Source: Gallionella sp.
Lineage (GTDB): Bacteria > Pseudomonadota > Gammaproteobacteria > Burkholderiales > Gallionellaceae
DNA: 49,413 bases
Direction: 5' to 3'
NCBI GenBank assembly: GCA_023259035.1
Contig: JAHFRA010000020.1
Location: forward strand, 1-49,413
A program made the translations under genes and the position numbers. Positions 18,159 to 26,614 of the stretch are shown here, one piece after another; position 1 is the first letter of the stretch, and each line of letters opens with the position of its first letter. The notes under the pieces are model-generated. The model had not been told where the DNA came from and did not search any database. It saw only the letters and a program-made list of their open reading frames with translations.

Positions 18159-19331
18159 CTATTTTGTTTCATCCAGATTGAGCTTGATACCGCTGAAATC
18201 GGACTGCGGCGCAGCATTCTTCGGTGCAGCTTGGCTTGCGTCATAGGCCGGCACTTTCATGGTGCTGGTACGTTCCGAGAAATCGATCAGGGTGGACAGG
18301 TTGCTGGGCGAATCGGCGTTGCGCATCGCCTCTTCTTTGGTGATTTGCCCGGTCTTGAATAGTCTGTAAAGCGCTTGCTCGAAGGTTTGCGAGCCGGCTG
18401 AAACACTCTTCTCGATGGCATCGCGTATCTTGTCTATCTCGTCGTTCTTGATCAGATCGGCGATCAGCGAAGTGTTCAGCAGGATTTCAACGGCGGGTGT
18501 TTGCTTGCCTTGTGTGTTGCGTATCAGGCGTTGCGAGATCACCGCGCGCAGGCACATCGACATGTCGGACAGCACGCTTTGTCGCGAGTCGTAGGGGAAG
18601 AAATTCACGATGCGGTTCAGCGCGTGGTAGCTGTTGTTGGCATGCAATGTGGTTAAGCACAGATGCCCGGTTTGCGCAAAAATCAGCGCGTGCTTGAGCG
18701 TGTCGCGATCCCGGATCTCGCCGATCATCAGCACATCCGGCGATTCGCGCATCCCGCTGGACAGGGCATTCTCGTAGGTAAGTGTGTCGGTGCCGATTTC
18801 GCGCTGGTTCACGATGGATTTGCCGTGCCCAAAAATGTATTCGACCGGATCTTCGATGGTCAGGATGTGGCCACTCTTGGTATTTTTGCGGTGCTCGATC
18901 ATTGCGGCGAGCGTAGTGGACTTGCCGGAACCGGTCGCGCCGACTACCAGCACCAGACCGCGCTTTTCCATGATCAGGTCTTTCAGGACGCTGGGCAGGT
19001 GCAGGTTTTCCACGTTGTCAATCTTGCCTTTGATGTGGCGAATCACGATAGCGATGTCGCCGCGCTGGCGGAAAATGTTGACGCGAAAGTTACCGATACC
19101 ATCGGCGCGGAACGAGAAGTTCATCTCCATTGAGGACTCGAACTCTGCGATCCGTTTCGGGGACATCAGCTCATAAGCGATGCGTTTGATGATTTCGGCA
19201 TCGAGAATCTGCGCGTTGACCGGCATGGCGATGCCGTCGATTTTGATGTTGACCGGCGCGCCGACCGAAAAAAACAGGTCGGAAGCCAGCTTGTCGGCGG
19301 CCAGTTGCAGCAATGGTGTGGCGATCATCAT
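18159..19331 (-). CDS. pilU: Type IV pilus accessory retraction ATPase PilU
   Basis: 390 residues, PilT-like secretion ATPase. Walker A is GATGSGKST at about 131-139, Asp box and Walker B around MIGEIRDRDTLKHA, and His box TTLHANNS. The N-terminal FSVGAPVNIKIDG and a C-terminal tail beyond PilT length (to TMKVPAYDASQ...) fit PilU rather than PilT. PilU assists PilT in twitching retraction. ATG ATG at 19331 follows AAAGGAG. PilT is not adjacent; the gene sits between dapE and dapD. Confidence 0.88.
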   Translation of the reverse strand: MMIATPLLQLAADKLASDLFFSVGAPVNIKIDGIAMPVNAQILDAEIIKRIAYELMSPKRIAEFESSMEMNFSFRADGIGNFRVNIFRQRGDIAIVIRHIKGKIDNVENLHLPSVLKDLIMEKRGLVLVVGATGSGKSTTLAAMIEHRKNTKSGHILTIEDPVEYIFGHGKSIVNQREIGTDTLTYENALSSGMRESPDVLMIGEIRDRDTLKHALIFAQTGHLCLTTLHANNSYHALNRIVNFFPYDSRQSVLSDMSMCLRAVISQRLIRNTQGKQTPAVEILLNTSLIADLIKNDEIDKIRDAIEKSVSAGSQTFEQALYRLFKTGQITKEEAMRNADSPSNLSTLIDFSERTSTMKVPAYDASQAAPKNAAPQSDFSGIKLNLDETK

Positions 19332-19437
19332 GCGCTCCTTTCAATCAAAATTGCGTTGCCCTACTGCGTTGTGCTCCAAAAATCCTGCTTACATATCACC
19401 ACCTATGCGGCGCTGCGATTTGTGGTTCCGAAATCAC

Positions 19438-19488
19438 GCCGCCAAGGCGGCATGAGTCTACACCGCAACATGCGGCGATGCTGCATGT
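19438..19488. repeat. Two hairpins between dapD and pilU
   Basis: GCCGCC-AA-GGCGGC (19438-19451) and AACATGCGGC-GAT-GCTGCATGTT (19467-19489, one mismatch) lie in the 217 bases between dapD and pilU. Either could act as a terminator or attenuator for dapD; neither has a T tract. Confidence 0.4.
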
Positions 19489-19548
19489 TGTGTCGCACGC
19501 CTTGTCTGGCTTGGCAATTTTGATTTTCAGGGGCACATGAGCAGGTTA

Positions 19549-20370
19549 TTAAATGCCGCGCAGCAATTCGTTGATGCCCACCTTCGACAAGGTTTTGGCA
19601 TCTACTTTTTTAACGATCACCGCGCAGTACAAGCTATAACAGCCATCTTTGGAAGGCAGATTACCGCTGACCACCACCGATCCGGCTGGCACGCGGCCAT
19701 AACTTACCTCGCCGGTTTCACGGTCATAAATCTTTGTGCTTTGGCTAATAAATACGCCCATTGAAATTACAACGTTGTCTTCCAGTATCACGCCTTCCAC
19801 GATTTCCGAGCGCGCGCCGACAAAGCAGTTGTCGCCAATGATGGTCGGGTTGGCCTGTACCGGTTCCAGCACGCCACCGATGCCCACGCCTCCGCTCAGG
19901 TGAACGTTCTTGCCGATTTGCGCGCATGAACCGACCGTCGCCCAGGTGTCCACCATCGTGCCTTCATCGATATACGCGCCGATGTTCACATAGGAGGGCA
20001 TCAGCACCACGTTTTTGGCGATGAATGCGCCTTTGCGCGCCGCCGCCGGCGGCACCACGCGGAAGCCGCCTTCGCGGAAATCGCGGCTGTTGTAATCGGC
20101 AAATTTGGATGGCACCTTGTCGTAATAATTGGTGAAACCGCCTTTGATAAAAGAATTGTCTTCCATGCGAAATGACAGCAGCACGGCTTTCTTCAGCCAT
20201 TGGTGCGTTACCCACTGGCCGTCGATTTTCTCGGCGACGCGCAGCTTGCCCTGGTCGAGCTGGGTGATGGCGGCATCAACCGCTTCCTTGAGTTGCGCAT
20301 CGGCATTATGCGGAGTGATGTCGGCGCGGCGTTCAAAGCCCTGCTCAATGATTTGCTGTAATTGATCCAT
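19549..20370 (-). CDS. dapD: Tetrahydrodipicolinate N-succinyltransferase
   Basis: 273 residues, full length. Left-handed beta-helix acyltransferase: N-terminal helical domain to about 105, then hexapeptide repeats ([36 protein letters not shown]) and a C-terminal tail GINELLRGI. It transfers succinyl from succinyl-CoA to tetrahydrodipicolinate in lysine/diaminopimelate synthesis. dapC is just upstream, separated by a palindromic repeat, and dapE lies downstream past pilU. Confidence 0.96.
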   Translation of the reverse strand: MDQLQQIIEQGFERRADITPHNADAQLKEAVDAAITQLDQGKLRVAEKIDGQWVTHQWLKKAVLLSFRMEDNSFIKGGFTNYYDKVPSKFADYNSRDFREGGFRVVPPAAARKGAFIAKNVVLMPSYVNIGAYIDEGTMVDTWATVGSCAQIGKNVHLSGGVGIGGVLEPVQANPTIIGDNCFVGARSEIVEGVILEDNVVISMGVFISQSTKIYDRETGEVSYGRVPAGSVVVSGNLPSKDGCYSLYCAVIVKKVDAKTLSKVGINELLRGI

Positions 20371-20400
20371 GATGATTCCTGATTGTTAAATTGTTTGCAG

Positions 20401-20484
20401 GGGGCGTACGGCAATACGTCCTTGTGTGGCTATATTCTTTCGCCATTACTGCCATGATGTCAGGGCGTATTGCCGTACGCCCCT
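20401..20484. repeat. Palindromic element overlapping the dapC 3' end
   Basis: Arms GGGGCGTACGGCAATACG (from 20401) and CGTATTGCCGTACGCCCC (ending 20483) are almost perfect inverted copies around a central stretch of about 45 bases. The right arm contains the last codons and the TGA stop of dapC. Elements of the GTAGGGGCG...CGCCCCTAC style are known as dispersed bacterial repeats. Confidence 0.85.
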
Positions 20485-21758
20485 ACAAATTCAGCAATGC
20501 GCAGCACCGCTTCCTCAGTCTCTTCGGTATTCGCGACCAGCGCCAGGCGCACAAAATTTTCGCCGGGATTCACCCCCTGCGCGGTGCGCGCCAGATAGCT
20601 GCCCGGCAACACGGTCACATTATAGTCGCGATACAAGGCTTGCGCGAAGGCGGTGTCGGCAAGCGGTGTGCGTATCCACAAGTAAAAACTCGCATCCGGC
20701 AGCGTGACCGGCAGCACCGGCTTGAGTATCTCCAGCACACGGGTAAATTTCTCCGTGTACAGGCGGCGATTCTCCGCGACATGCGTCTCGTCGTTCCATG
20801 CGGCGATGCTGGCGGCCTGGATCGCCGGATTCATCGCCGAGCCGTGGTAGGTGCGGTACAGCGCGAATTTCGCGATCACCGCGGCATCGCCCGCGACAAA
20901 ACCGGAGCGCATTCCCGGCACGTTGGAGCGCTTCGACAGGCTGGAAAACACCACCAGGTTTTTATAGTCGCCGCGCCCCAGTTGTTGTGCGGCTTGCAGC
21001 GCGCCGAGCGGTTTTCGACCGCGAGAGAGCAGCATAGATATGGCGGTCGCCGCATCCATCTCCGGGGTCACATCCCCGCTGCGCGGGGCCCCTGCCCCGC
21101 CCTCCGATGGCGCTCCGCCGAAATAAATCTCCGAATAGCATTCGTCCGAGGCGATCACAAAGCCGTAGCGGTCGGACATCTCGAACAGCGTTTGCCATTC
21201 TTGCAGCGGCATTACATGCCCGGTCGGGTTGCCCGGCGAACAGACGTAAACCAGTTGTGCGCGTTGCCAGACTTGTTCCGGCAGTTGCGCGAAATTCAGC
21301 GCGTAATTGTCTTCCGGCAGCGTGTTGAGGAAATGGGGCGTGGCTCCGGCCAGCAACGCCGCGCCTTCGTATATCTGGTAGAACGGGTTGGGGCAAACTA
21401 CCACCGGATCACTCTTCGTGTGGTCGATCACCGTCTGCGCGAAGGCGAACAATGCCTCGCGGCTGCCGTTCACCGGCAATACTTGCGTCTTCGCGTCCGG
21501 CGGCGGAATGCCGTAGCGCATCGCCAGCCAGTTAGCGATGGCATTGCGCAGCGCGTCGCTTCCGGCGGTTGTGGGATAATTCGCCAGCCCGTCGAGATTG
21601 GCGGTCAGCGCATCCCTGATGAATTGCGGCGTGGCGTGTTTCGGTTCGCCGATCGACAGGCTGATCGGGCGATAGTCCCGGTTCGGTGCGACCTCGCGGA
21701 ACAGCGCGGCGAGTTTCTGGAACGGGTAGGGCTGGAGCCTGTTCAGGTCTGGATTCAT
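20460..21758 (-). CDS. dapC: Succinyldiaminopimelate transaminase
   Basis: 432 residues, class I/II PLP aminotransferase. Motifs: SIGEPKHATPQFI, NPFYQIYEGAA, SPGNPTG at about 174-180, SDECYSEIYF, and the PLP lysine in SLSKRSNVPGMRSGF (Lys about 276). It aminates N-succinyl-2-amino-6-oxopimelate in the lysine/DAP pathway. Two oddities: about 35 extra residues (about 214-248, GGAPSEGGAGAPRSGDV onward) between IYF and PLGAL, where relatives have a short link, and a C-terminus (EFVGAYGNTP) encoded by a palindromic repeat arm. It is about 30 residues longer than usual for this reason. Confidence 0.93.
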   Translation of the reverse strand: MNPDLNRLQPYPFQKLAALFREVAPNRDYRPISLSIGEPKHATPQFIRDALTANLDGLANYPTTAGSDALRNAIANWLAMRYGIPPPDAKTQVLPVNGSREALFAFAQTVIDHTKSDPVVVCPNPFYQIYEGAALLAGATPHFLNTLPEDNYALNFAQLPEQVWQRAQLVYVCSPGNPTGHVMPLQEWQTLFEMSDRYGFVIASDECYSEIYFGGAPSEGGAGAPRSGDVTPEMDAATAISMLLSRGRKPLGALQAAQQLGRGDYKNLVVFSSLSKRSNVPGMRSGFVAGDAAVIAKFALYRTYHGSAMNPAIQAASIAAWNDETHVAENRRLYTEKFTRVLEILKPVLPVTLPDASFYLWIRTPLADTAFAQALYRDYNVTVLPGSYLARTAQGVNPGENFVRLALVANTEETEEAVLRIAEFVGAYGNTP

Positions 21759-21830
21759 TTATTGATGGCCTTGGCGAAATTCATGATGCTGCCGGAGTCG
21801 TAAAGTGTTGTGATTATAAAGGTGTAGCGA

Positions 21831-22727
21831 GTGTCATCAAAACAAAATCTGCTGCCGATTGCCGGAGTGTTGAGCGGTGCGCTGGCATGGGGATTGATCT
21901 GGTATCCGTTCCGCGTGTTGCAGGATGCCGGCGTATCCGGCGCGCTGGCGACGCTGATTACCTATCTGCTGGCAATGCTGTGCGGCGCGTTCATGCTGCC
22001 GCGCGTTTGGCACGAACTTCGCCAGCATAAAAAAGACGGGGCCGGTTGGTGGGCGGTGGCGCTGGTGTTGAGTGCGGGCTGGTCGAATTTCGGCTACGTG
22101 CTGGCGATGTTGCATGGCGAAGTGATGCGCGTGCTGCTGCTGTTCTATCTCGCGCCGCTGTGGACGGTATTGTTCTCCTACTGGCTGCTCGGCGAACGAT
22201 TAAATCGCTACGGCTATCTTGTTATCGCGCTGTCTTTCAGCGGCGCATTCATCATGCTGTGGGAGCCGCAACTCGGCCTGCCGCTGCCGAACAATCTCGC
22301 CGAATGGACCGGGCTGTCGGCGGGCATGGCTTTCGCGCTGTCCAACGTGGTATCGCGCCGCGCCGCGCATCTGAGCGTGGAGGCAAAATCATACAGCGTA
22401 TGGCTAGGCACGGCTCTGCTGACCGTGCCGCTGTTGTGGTGGCAAGGCGGATCGCAAAATCAACTGCCGGCGATCAATGCGCAAGCCTGGCTGATGCTCG
22501 CGCTGCTCGGCATCGTGCTGTGCGCCACCAGCTTCGCGGTGCAGTATGCCCTGGTCTACCTGCCCGCCAACCGCGCTGTCGTCCTGTTTTTGATCGAGCT
22601 GGTGGTCGCCGCCGTCTCGTCGTATTTTCTCGCCAATGAAGCGATGCATCTGCGCGACTGGTTCGGTGCGCTGTTGATTATTTCGGCGAGTTTATTGTCG
22701 GGGAGGTTGTATTCTGAATTAAAATGA
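21831..22727 (+). CDS. EamA/DMT-family transporter
   Basis: 298 residues with ten predicted membrane segments in two EamA halves (about 7-135 and 150-292). GTG start at 21831 with AAAGG about nine bases upstream; no in-frame ATG occurs near the first membrane segment. The family exports small metabolites such as amino acids or their derivatives; the substrate is not predictable. It is divergent from dapC, with 72 bases between, so the two probably share a promoter region. Confidence 0.85.
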   Translation: MSSKQNLLPIAGVLSGALAWGLIWYPFRVLQDAGVSGALATLITYLLAMLCGAFMLPRVWHELRQHKKDGAGWWAVALVLSAGWSNFGYVLAMLHGEVMRVLLLFYLAPLWTVLFSYWLLGERLNRYGYLVIALSFSGAFIMLWEPQLGLPLPNNLAEWTGLSAGMAFALSNVVSRRAAHLSVEAKSYSVWLGTALLTVPLLWWQGGSQNQLPAINAQAWLMLALLGIVLCATSFAVQYALVYLPANRAVVLFLIELVVAAVSSYFLANEAMHLRDWFGALLIISASLLSGRLYSELK

Positions 22728-23200
22728 ACTTTTGGTGTGCCAACGGTTCTGGTGCGTGGCACGTAACTTGCGCTTGTCGCTTTCAAGAAAACGAGTGGCA
22801 TCGGACCTTTTGCAATCAACGCGGGCAGCACTCATCGCTTGACGGGAAAATACCAGATGAGTTCTACTATGAATACTTGCCCATGCTGAAAAATGCGGCG
22901 TAGGCGATAATCGGCAAGATTTTAACTTTTGAAACAGGAAATTCTGCTCAAACAGACGGAGCTACTTCTAATTAAGAGTTTTTAAGGTTGAATGTGTGTC
23001 CTCTGTTAGCGGTAATAAACCAGAGGGTTTTGGAAGATCACTTGGTAATCGCCGCAAGAAATGGTAATTGGGCAGGTTTATGCATGCAATTAATATTCAA
23101 ATACGAGATTAAACGACCGCATGTATTCCAGCTTATTTTTAGCCGATGTCCGATGCAGTGCAACCCGCAAGTGTTCGCGACTGCGGATTGATGCTTTAAG
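22728..23200 (+). other. 473-base stretch with a sigma-54 motif and no clear gene
   Basis: It holds the sigma-54-like promoter at 22757-22771, a 10-codon frame at about 22857, and a possible 67-codon frame at 22988-23191 without a good ribosome site or recognised family. It may be a long leader of the HDOD gene or hold a small RNA. Confidence 0.45.
22757..22771 (+). promoter_or_regulatory. Sigma-54 (RpoN) -24/-12 promoter motif
   Basis: TGGCACG-TAAC-TTGC matches the -24/-12 consensus at every strongly conserved base, with the required four-base gap. It points toward the HDOD/MBL/cyclase genes, but the nearest good start codon is about 430 bases away. An RpoN promoter would also need an upstream activator site, which I cannot identify. 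Confidence 0.55.
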
Positions 23201-24094
23201 TTGTGTCGAACATGGCTCCTGCCTGTGACTGATCATTCCAGAGAGTTGGATAGAAAGCTTGGCGATGCCGTGGAGCGGATGCCTGCTTTCCCCAGAAGCG
23301 TACAGAAGATTCTTGAATTGACGCGGAACATGAACTGTTCACCGAAGGATTTGGTGCAGGTCATCGAGAAGGATCCGGTAATGACGGTGAGGATCTTGCG
23401 AGTTCTCAACTCCGCCTATTACAGCCTGCCAAACAAGATTACTTCGGTTAACCACGCGGTCGTGTTTCTTGGTCTGAATACCATCAAAAATCTTGCGCTG
23501 AGTATTGCTTCGGTCGGTATTTTGCCCAAGCAAAATGCCGCCGGTTTCGATGTTAACCAATATTTGCTGCATTCCCTGACGACCGCTGGCATTGCCAAGC
23601 ATTTAAGTAGCAGGATAGGCGGTTCAGACCCGATGGACTGTTATGTTGCCGGGCTGTTGCACGATTTCGGCAAGGTGGTGTTCGCCCAATTTATGCCGGA
23701 GCAGTTCAAAGTAGCGCTCGACAAAAGCCTGCAGGACAATGTGCCGCTATTTTCGGCAGAGATGGCTACCATCGGGACAGACCACACTGTCGTTGGTTCG
23801 ATGCTGGCCGAGAAGTGGCAATTCCCACAACCGCTGATCGATAGCATCCGCAACCACCATGCCGAAGATGCAGGTGCTACAGTGATGGGGGCCTGTGTAT
23901 TTGCCGCCAATGAGGTCAGTAAAAAAATGAAATTTGGTTATGCCGGAAGTTTATGTATAGAGAGCTTTCCCGCCTCGGTTGGAAATCACTTTGGGGGTAA
24001 TGTTGACGGATTGATTATCTCCATCGGTGATGGTGAGTTGTCAAGGATTGCCGAGGAAGCCAGGTTGTTTTCCCAGATGGAGGCGGCGAAATGA
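23201..24094 (+). CDS. HDOD domain signalling protein
   Basis: Up to 297 residues. The start is uncertain: TTG 23201 or GTG 23225; an in-frame stop at 23190 excludes anything earlier. The HDOD domain spans about 25-225: MPAFPRSVQKILEL, VIEKDPVMTVRILRVLNSAYY, LGLNTIKNLALS, and GLLHDFGKVVFAQ, which keeps an HD pair. HDOD proteins lack proven enzymatic activity and act in signalling, often next to GGDEF, cyclase or chemotaxis genes. The stop overlaps the next start (ATGA), so it is co-translated with the MBL-fold gene. Confidence 0.88.
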   Translation: MCRTWLLPVTDHSRELDRKLGDAVERMPAFPRSVQKILELTRNMNCSPKDLVQVIEKDPVMTVRILRVLNSAYYSLPNKITSVNHAVVFLGLNTIKNLALSIASVGILPKQNAAGFDVNQYLLHSLTTAGIAKHLSSRIGGSDPMDCYVAGLLHDFGKVVFAQFMPEQFKVALDKSLQDNVPLFSAEMATIGTDHTVVGSMLAEKWQFPQPLIDSIRNHHAEDAGATVMGACVFAANEVSKKMKFGYAGSLCIESFPASVGNHFGGNVDGLIISIGDGELSRIAEEARLFSQMEAAK

Positions 24095-24978
24095 AAATAA
24101 AATTCTGGGGTGTCCGCGGATCAATCCCGTCGCCCCGCGCCGGCACAGTAAGATATGGCGGCAATACGACCTGTATCGAAATTCGCACGGACGACAACGA
24201 GTTGATTATTCTCGATGGGGGCACCGGGATTTATCCGCTATCGCAGACTCTCTTGAAGGAGTTGCCGGTTACCGCCCATATATTTATCACACACAGCCAC
24301 TGGGATCACATTCAGGGTTTGCCTTTTTTTATACCCAACTTTATCCCCGGCAACAAGATGAGGTTGCATGGTGCGTTCGATCCTGTTTCCGGGCGTGGGA
24401 TTGAGCAGGTCATGGACGTGCAATTGCAATACAGCTACTTTCCTGTGCGCGAGGCCGAAATGAAGGCCAACATTGAGTACGTTTCGCTCTCACCGGGGCA
24501 GACAGTCCAGGCTGGATCCGCCACGGTGACAGCAACGCTGCTGAATCACCCGGTCGTCAATCTGGGTTATCGGGTTGAATGCAACGGCAAATCGCTGTTT
24601 TTTACCGGCGATCATGAGCCGCACTACAATATTTATTCGCCGGATGATGAGAGTTATGCGATATATCAGGAATTGATTGAAGCGCAGGAGCGGATGATTT
24701 TCGACGCGATGCGGGGCGTGGATGTGCTGATTGTCGATTCATCCTATACCATTGAGGAATATCCTGCCAAAAAGGGGTGGGGGCACGGCACTTTTGATTC
24801 CAGTATGCGAATGGCCGACATGGTAGGTGCGAAAACACTTTTCTGCACACATCATGAGCCGACACGCGACGATGATGCGCTGGAACGCGAGTTTGCCAAG
24901 GCGCTGGAGCGGCATCCGCGACGCGAAGGGTTGGCTGATTTCAGGCTGGCGCGCGAGGGTATCGAGATCGAGTTGTAG
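24091..24978 (+). CDS. MBL-fold metallohydrolase
   Basis: 295 residues. Opens KIKFWGVRGSIPSPRAGTVR and GGNTTC, then the metal motif THSHWDHIQG (HxHxDH, about 68-77), further metal ligands probably in FTGDHEPH and CTHHEPT. The GVRGS-type MBL proteins are mostly of unknown substrate; relatives include phosphodiesterases. Placed between an HDOD protein and a class III cyclase, a cyclic-nucleotide phosphodiesterase role is plausible but inferred from context only. ATG overlaps the HDOD stop by four bases. Confidence 0.85.
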   Translation: MKIKFWGVRGSIPSPRAGTVRYGGNTTCIEIRTDDNELIILDGGTGIYPLSQTLLKELPVTAHIFITHSHWDHIQGLPFFIPNFIPGNKMRLHGAFDPVSGRGIEQVMDVQLQYSYFPVREAEMKANIEYVSLSPGQTVQAGSATVTATLLNHPVVNLGYRVECNGKSLFFTGDHEPHYNIYSPDDESYAIYQELIEAQERMIFDAMRGVDVLIVDSSYTIEEYPAKKGWGHGTFDSSMRMADMVGAKTLFCTHHEPTRDDDALEREFAKALERHPRREGLADFRLAREGIEIEL

Positions 24979-25067
24979 TGTGCTGACAGGCTGGCGCAAG
25001 TGGATAGCATCTTGCAATCGTTTCGTTTTATAAAAGGCGTTTGTGCTGTCTTGCATATGGAGAGGAT

Positions 25068-26447
25068 ATGAGTTCAAGCTTTGATGTTCCAGAAAGCAAT
25101 TCCGAAGATGCAGCTGCAGAGCTTGCCGCCGAGCGCGAAGCACATGCGGGGACTCGGGCAAGGTTAAAACTGTTTGAGCGTACTTTGCTGCACTTCGTCC
25201 CTCGTGACCTGATTTCTTTTTTGGGCAAGGGAAGCCTGCTCGATGTAGAGCTCGGCGACCAGGTTGAAAAAACGATGTCAGTAGTGTTTACCGATATACG
25301 CGACTTTACTACCTTGTCGGAAAGCATGACGCCGCAGCAAACCTTCAACATGATCAACTCCTACCTGTCCGTGATGAATCCGGTTATCAGTATTCATCAT
25401 GGCATCATCGATAAGTACATGGGCGACGCAATCATGGCGTTGTTTCCCACATCAGCCGATGACGCACTCTCTGCTGCACTATCAATGCTGGCGAGGCTTG
25501 ATGAATATAACAAGGGCCGATCAAGAGCTGACTACCCTCCCATACGGATAGGGATTGGCGTTAATACCGGACTGTTAATGCTCGGCGTGATAGGTGGGGG
25601 CAACCGGATGGAGGGTACGGTAATCAGCCACGCAGTCAATCTGGCGTCGCGCCTGGAGACTCTGACCAAAACCTATGGCGTACCGTTGCTGATCAGTGAA
25701 CATACGCTGTACAGCCTTTCCAATGCGCAGCAATTTTCTGTGCGTTACCTCGGAAGATCCAAAGTAGCCGAAAAAACTCACGCAGAATCGATCTTCGAGG
25801 TGTTTGACCATGATGCTCCTCATGTAAAGGAGTTGAAAATAAAGTCCCTGAGAAGCTTCGATGAAGCGCTTGCTTATTACCACACCCGTGAGGTGACAAA
25901 GGCTCTCCCCATTCTGGAAGATATCGTGCGGAAAAACCCCGGTGACAATCCCGCGAAGGTGTACCTGCAACGTTGTAGCGATTACATCAAAACAGGTGTT
26001 TACGTTGGCACTGAGGAGCTTGCCGATGAAATAACTTGGCTTGGTGAATACGAGATCGGCAGCGACGAAATTGACCGCCAGCACAAAGAATTACTGAGAC
26101 TCATCCGAAGGCTGCATGAAGCTGTAAAAATTAAAAACAACCGGAGCGCCATATCTTCGACGATGGATTTGCTGGAAAAGCACATTCAAGAACATTTCGA
26201 CTGCGAGGAGGAGTTGATGGGCAAGTATTATTATCCGTTCTCTTCGGATCATATCGCCCAACACAATTCTTACAAGAAGTACTTTCTCAAGCTTAAAGGT
26301 GAAATTGAGGCTGGCGTCGAAAGCTCATCGTATATTGGGTTCCGCATCAATCTGTCTTTGGCAGAATGGTTGTTGAACCATTCTGCTCGCGATGATCGTC
26401 ACCTGGTACGTTTCTTGAATGAGTGTGGTGCCTTTGAAACGCGCTGA
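25068..26447 (+). CDS. Class III nucleotidyl cyclase fused to hemerythrin
   Basis: 459 residues from ATG 25068 with GGAGAGG just upstream. Cyclase domain about 60-240: metal Asp residues in VVFTDIRDFTTLSE and DKYMGDAIMALF, transition-state Asn/Arg in VNLASRLETL, so it looks catalytically intact. A helical linker follows (about 255-325), then a C-terminal hemerythrin-like domain about 335-455 with all di-iron ligands: DRQHKELL, HFDCEE, HIAQH, and NHSARDD. Bacteriohemerythrins bind O2 or sense redox/NO, so the cyclase is probably gated by oxygen or redox. Whether the product is cAMP or cGMP cannot be fixed by eye. Confidence 0.9.
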   Translation: MSSSFDVPESNSEDAAAELAAEREAHAGTRARLKLFERTLLHFVPRDLISFLGKGSLLDVELGDQVEKTMSVVFTDIRDFTTLSESMTPQQTFNMINSYLSVMNPVISIHHGIIDKYMGDAIMALFPTSADDALSAALSMLARLDEYNKGRSRADYPPIRIGIGVNTGLLMLGVIGGGNRMEGTVISHAVNLASRLETLTKTYGVPLLISEHTLYSLSNAQQFSVRYLGRSKVAEKTHAESIFEVFDHDAPHVKELKIKSLRSFDEALAYYHTREVTKALPILEDIVRKNPGDNPAKVYLQRCSDYIKTGVYVGTEELADEITWLGEYEIGSDEIDRQHKELLRLIRRLHEAVKIKNNRSAISSTMDLLEKHIQEHFDCEEELMGKYYYPFSSDHIAQHNSYKKYFLKLKGEIEAGVESSSYIGFRINLSLAEWLLNHSARDDRHLVRFLNECGAFETR

Positions 26448-26614
26448 TCGTATGCTTACCGCTGCGGCAGGTTAGCAACTGTGTGACTGGATATTGCGGG
26501 CGGCACACCAGCTTTGTCGGGGGATTAGGGTGGTTTACACAAGAGGCAGCCTATTGATTTTTATTGAAAAAAGGTGTATTTTTAGCAACGATATTAGAGG
26601 GGAGCGATAATTCA

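Noticed and set aside
22988..23191. 67-codon plus-strand frame before the HDOD gene
   Set aside because: No ribosome site, no recognised pattern, and it lies in a likely leader region; kept only as part of the unassigned stretch.
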